Positions 5,313 to 5,592 of a stretch of DNA of 5,592 nt are shown here, one piece after another. A model generated the notes under the pieces. The model saw only the letters and a list, made by a program, of their open reading frames with translations, was not told where the DNA came from and did no database searches. The DNA is from Clostridiales bacterium (GTDB lineage: Bacteria > Bacillota > Clostridia > Christensenellales > Aristaeellaceae), in assembly GCA_019409045.1 (NCBI GenBank), contig DXVG01000133.1, positions 1-5,592 of the forward strand, read 5' to 3'. Position numbers and translations under genes: made by a program. The stretch's first letter is position 1. Each line of letters starts with the position of its first letter.

Positions 5313-5449
5313 ATACTATTGGACGGTCACCCAATGGAAACCAATGCGCGTTTTCAGGGCTTTTGCCCCCGCATAGCGCAAAAAAATCTTTATCATCGCC
5401 GCGACGCACGGCGCATTGACGGGATTTGCGCCATATGGTATGATAGTAT
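5313..5449. repeat. two nested inverted-repeat pairs around one axis in the divergent region
   Basis: CAATGCGC (5342-5349) pairs with GCGCATTG (5411-5418), centre 5380. ATACTAT (5313-5319) pairs with ATAGTAT (5443-5449), centre 5381. Read in each transcription direction, the order is GCGCATTG, 22 or 24 bases, then ATAGTAT. The shared axis falls on an A7 tract (5380-5386). On the plus strand GCGCATTG overlaps the -35 and ATAGTAT the end of the -10 of the regulator promoter. Confidence 0.5.
5416..5444 (+). promoter_or_regulatory. sigma-A-type promoter of the HxlR regulator gene
   Basis: TTGACG (5416-5421) and TATGAT (5439-5444) are separated by 17 bases; each matches the consensus at 5 of 6. 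It lies about 46 bases before the GTG start, leaving a short leader. A further inverted repeat ATGGTAT/ATACCAT (5435-5441 and 5466-5472) flanks the expected transcription start and could serve autoregulation. Confidence 0.65.
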
Positions 5450-5480
5450 ACAAAGTTTCTAAGTGATACCATTGATCGGG

Positions 5481-5490
5481 GGCGATCGCC
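5481..5490. repeat. 10-bp perfect palindrome GGCGATCGCC before the regulator start
   Basis: The palindrome ends directly at the GTG start codon and includes part of the G-rich stretch (5478-5482) that is the only ribosome-site candidate. It could be an operator or an RNA hairpin limiting initiation; chance is also reasonable in GC-rich DNA. Confidence 0.35.
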
Positions 5491-5592
5491 GTGAACGAAC
5501 AAAAATCGGCAAAAGAACTGCCGGCCTGCCCGGTGGAGACGACGCTCATGCTCATCGGCGACAAGTGGAAGGTACTGATTTTGCGGGACCTG
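5491..5592 (+). CDS. HxlR-family transcriptional regulator, N-terminal part
   Basis: The first 34 codons of a gene cut by the window end. The encoded peptide runs from NEQKSAKELPACPVETTL to IGDKWKVLILRDL, the standard opening of HxlR-type winged-helix regulators (Cys-Pro-Val-Glu, then a helix with GxKW and LILRDL). Cys13 sits where redox- or quinone-sensing members such as YodB and HypR of Bacillus carry their sensor Cys, so a thiol-based signal is possible but many HxlR proteins share this Cys without a known role. The start is GTG: an in-frame TGA at 5473 rules out an upstream start, and an internal ATG at 5548 would remove the conserved CPVE. The ribosome site is weak (GGGGG at 5478-5482, 8 bases ahead). 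HxlR proteins typically control a divergent neighbour, here the NTF2-like remnant and perhaps the PPOX gene. Confidence 0.88.
   Translation, partial: MNEQKSAKELPACPVETTLMLIGDKWKVLILRDL

Noticed and set aside
5345..5386. Terminator in the divergent region (GGGC-TTTT-GCCC stem near an A7/T7 run)
   Set aside because: The stem is followed by A residues on the plus strand and preceded by the T run on the minus strand, which is the wrong order for termination in either direction; the core stem is only 4 bp.
5302..5564. Two small minus-strand open frames opposite the regulator promoter and start
   Set aside because: They cover the promoter and the conserved HxlR N-terminus on the other strand and show no family features or ribosome sites.
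1..5592. CRISPR arrays, tRNA or rRNA genes, insertion sequences
   Set aside because: No spaced direct repeats, no cloverleaf-like or rRNA-like sequence, and no transposase or terminal inverted repeats were seen.

Overview
The window is high-GC bacterial DNA with tightly packed genes, strong AGGAGG-type ribosome sites and families typical of anaerobic Clostridia (exported flavodoxin_4 proteins, a cyclophilin-like lipoprotein, a class M sirtuin with a zinc macrodomain, an HxlR regulator). The best reading is a GC-rich gut-type Bacillota. That is inference from family content and signal peptides; no rRNA or other taxonomic marker is present.

Left half (1-2453, plus strand): four consecutive genes that look like one operon entered in its middle. 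They are the 3' end of an alpha/beta hydrolase (1-333), an exported flavodoxin-like protein (375-1019), a cyclophilin-like-fold lipoprotein (1012-1515) and an exported esterase D/CE1-type hydrolase (1512-2453). The last three overlap by 8 bp and 4 bp. Three of the four products carry export signals, so the group looks like an envelope or extracellular module joining a flavin-type fold to ester hydrolysis. Its substrate is unknown. The operon promoter lies before the window.

Middle (2682-4917, minus strand): a 228-bp convergent gap separates this operon from a minus-strand group. In transcription order this holds a small PPOX-fold flavoprotein (4917-4516), a 240-bp gap, a zinc-dependent macrodomain ADP-ribosyl hydrolase (4275-3505) and an overlapping class M sirtuin (3554-2682). 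Sirtuin and macrodomain form a write/erase pair for protein ADP-ribosylation. The lipoylation partners known from the Staphylococcus and Streptococcus operons (GcvH-L, LplA2) are not in this window, so the target is open.

Right end (4918-5592): a broken minus-strand NTF2/SnoaL-like gene (about 5272-5007) has lost its N-terminal part and has a frameshift just before its original C-terminus. Facing it is the start of an HxlR-family regulator (from 5491, cut by the window end). The divergent intergenic region contains a good sigma-A-type promoter for the regulator and two inverted-repeat pairs sharing nearly the same axis, as expected for a divergently autoregulated locus whose target gene has decayed.
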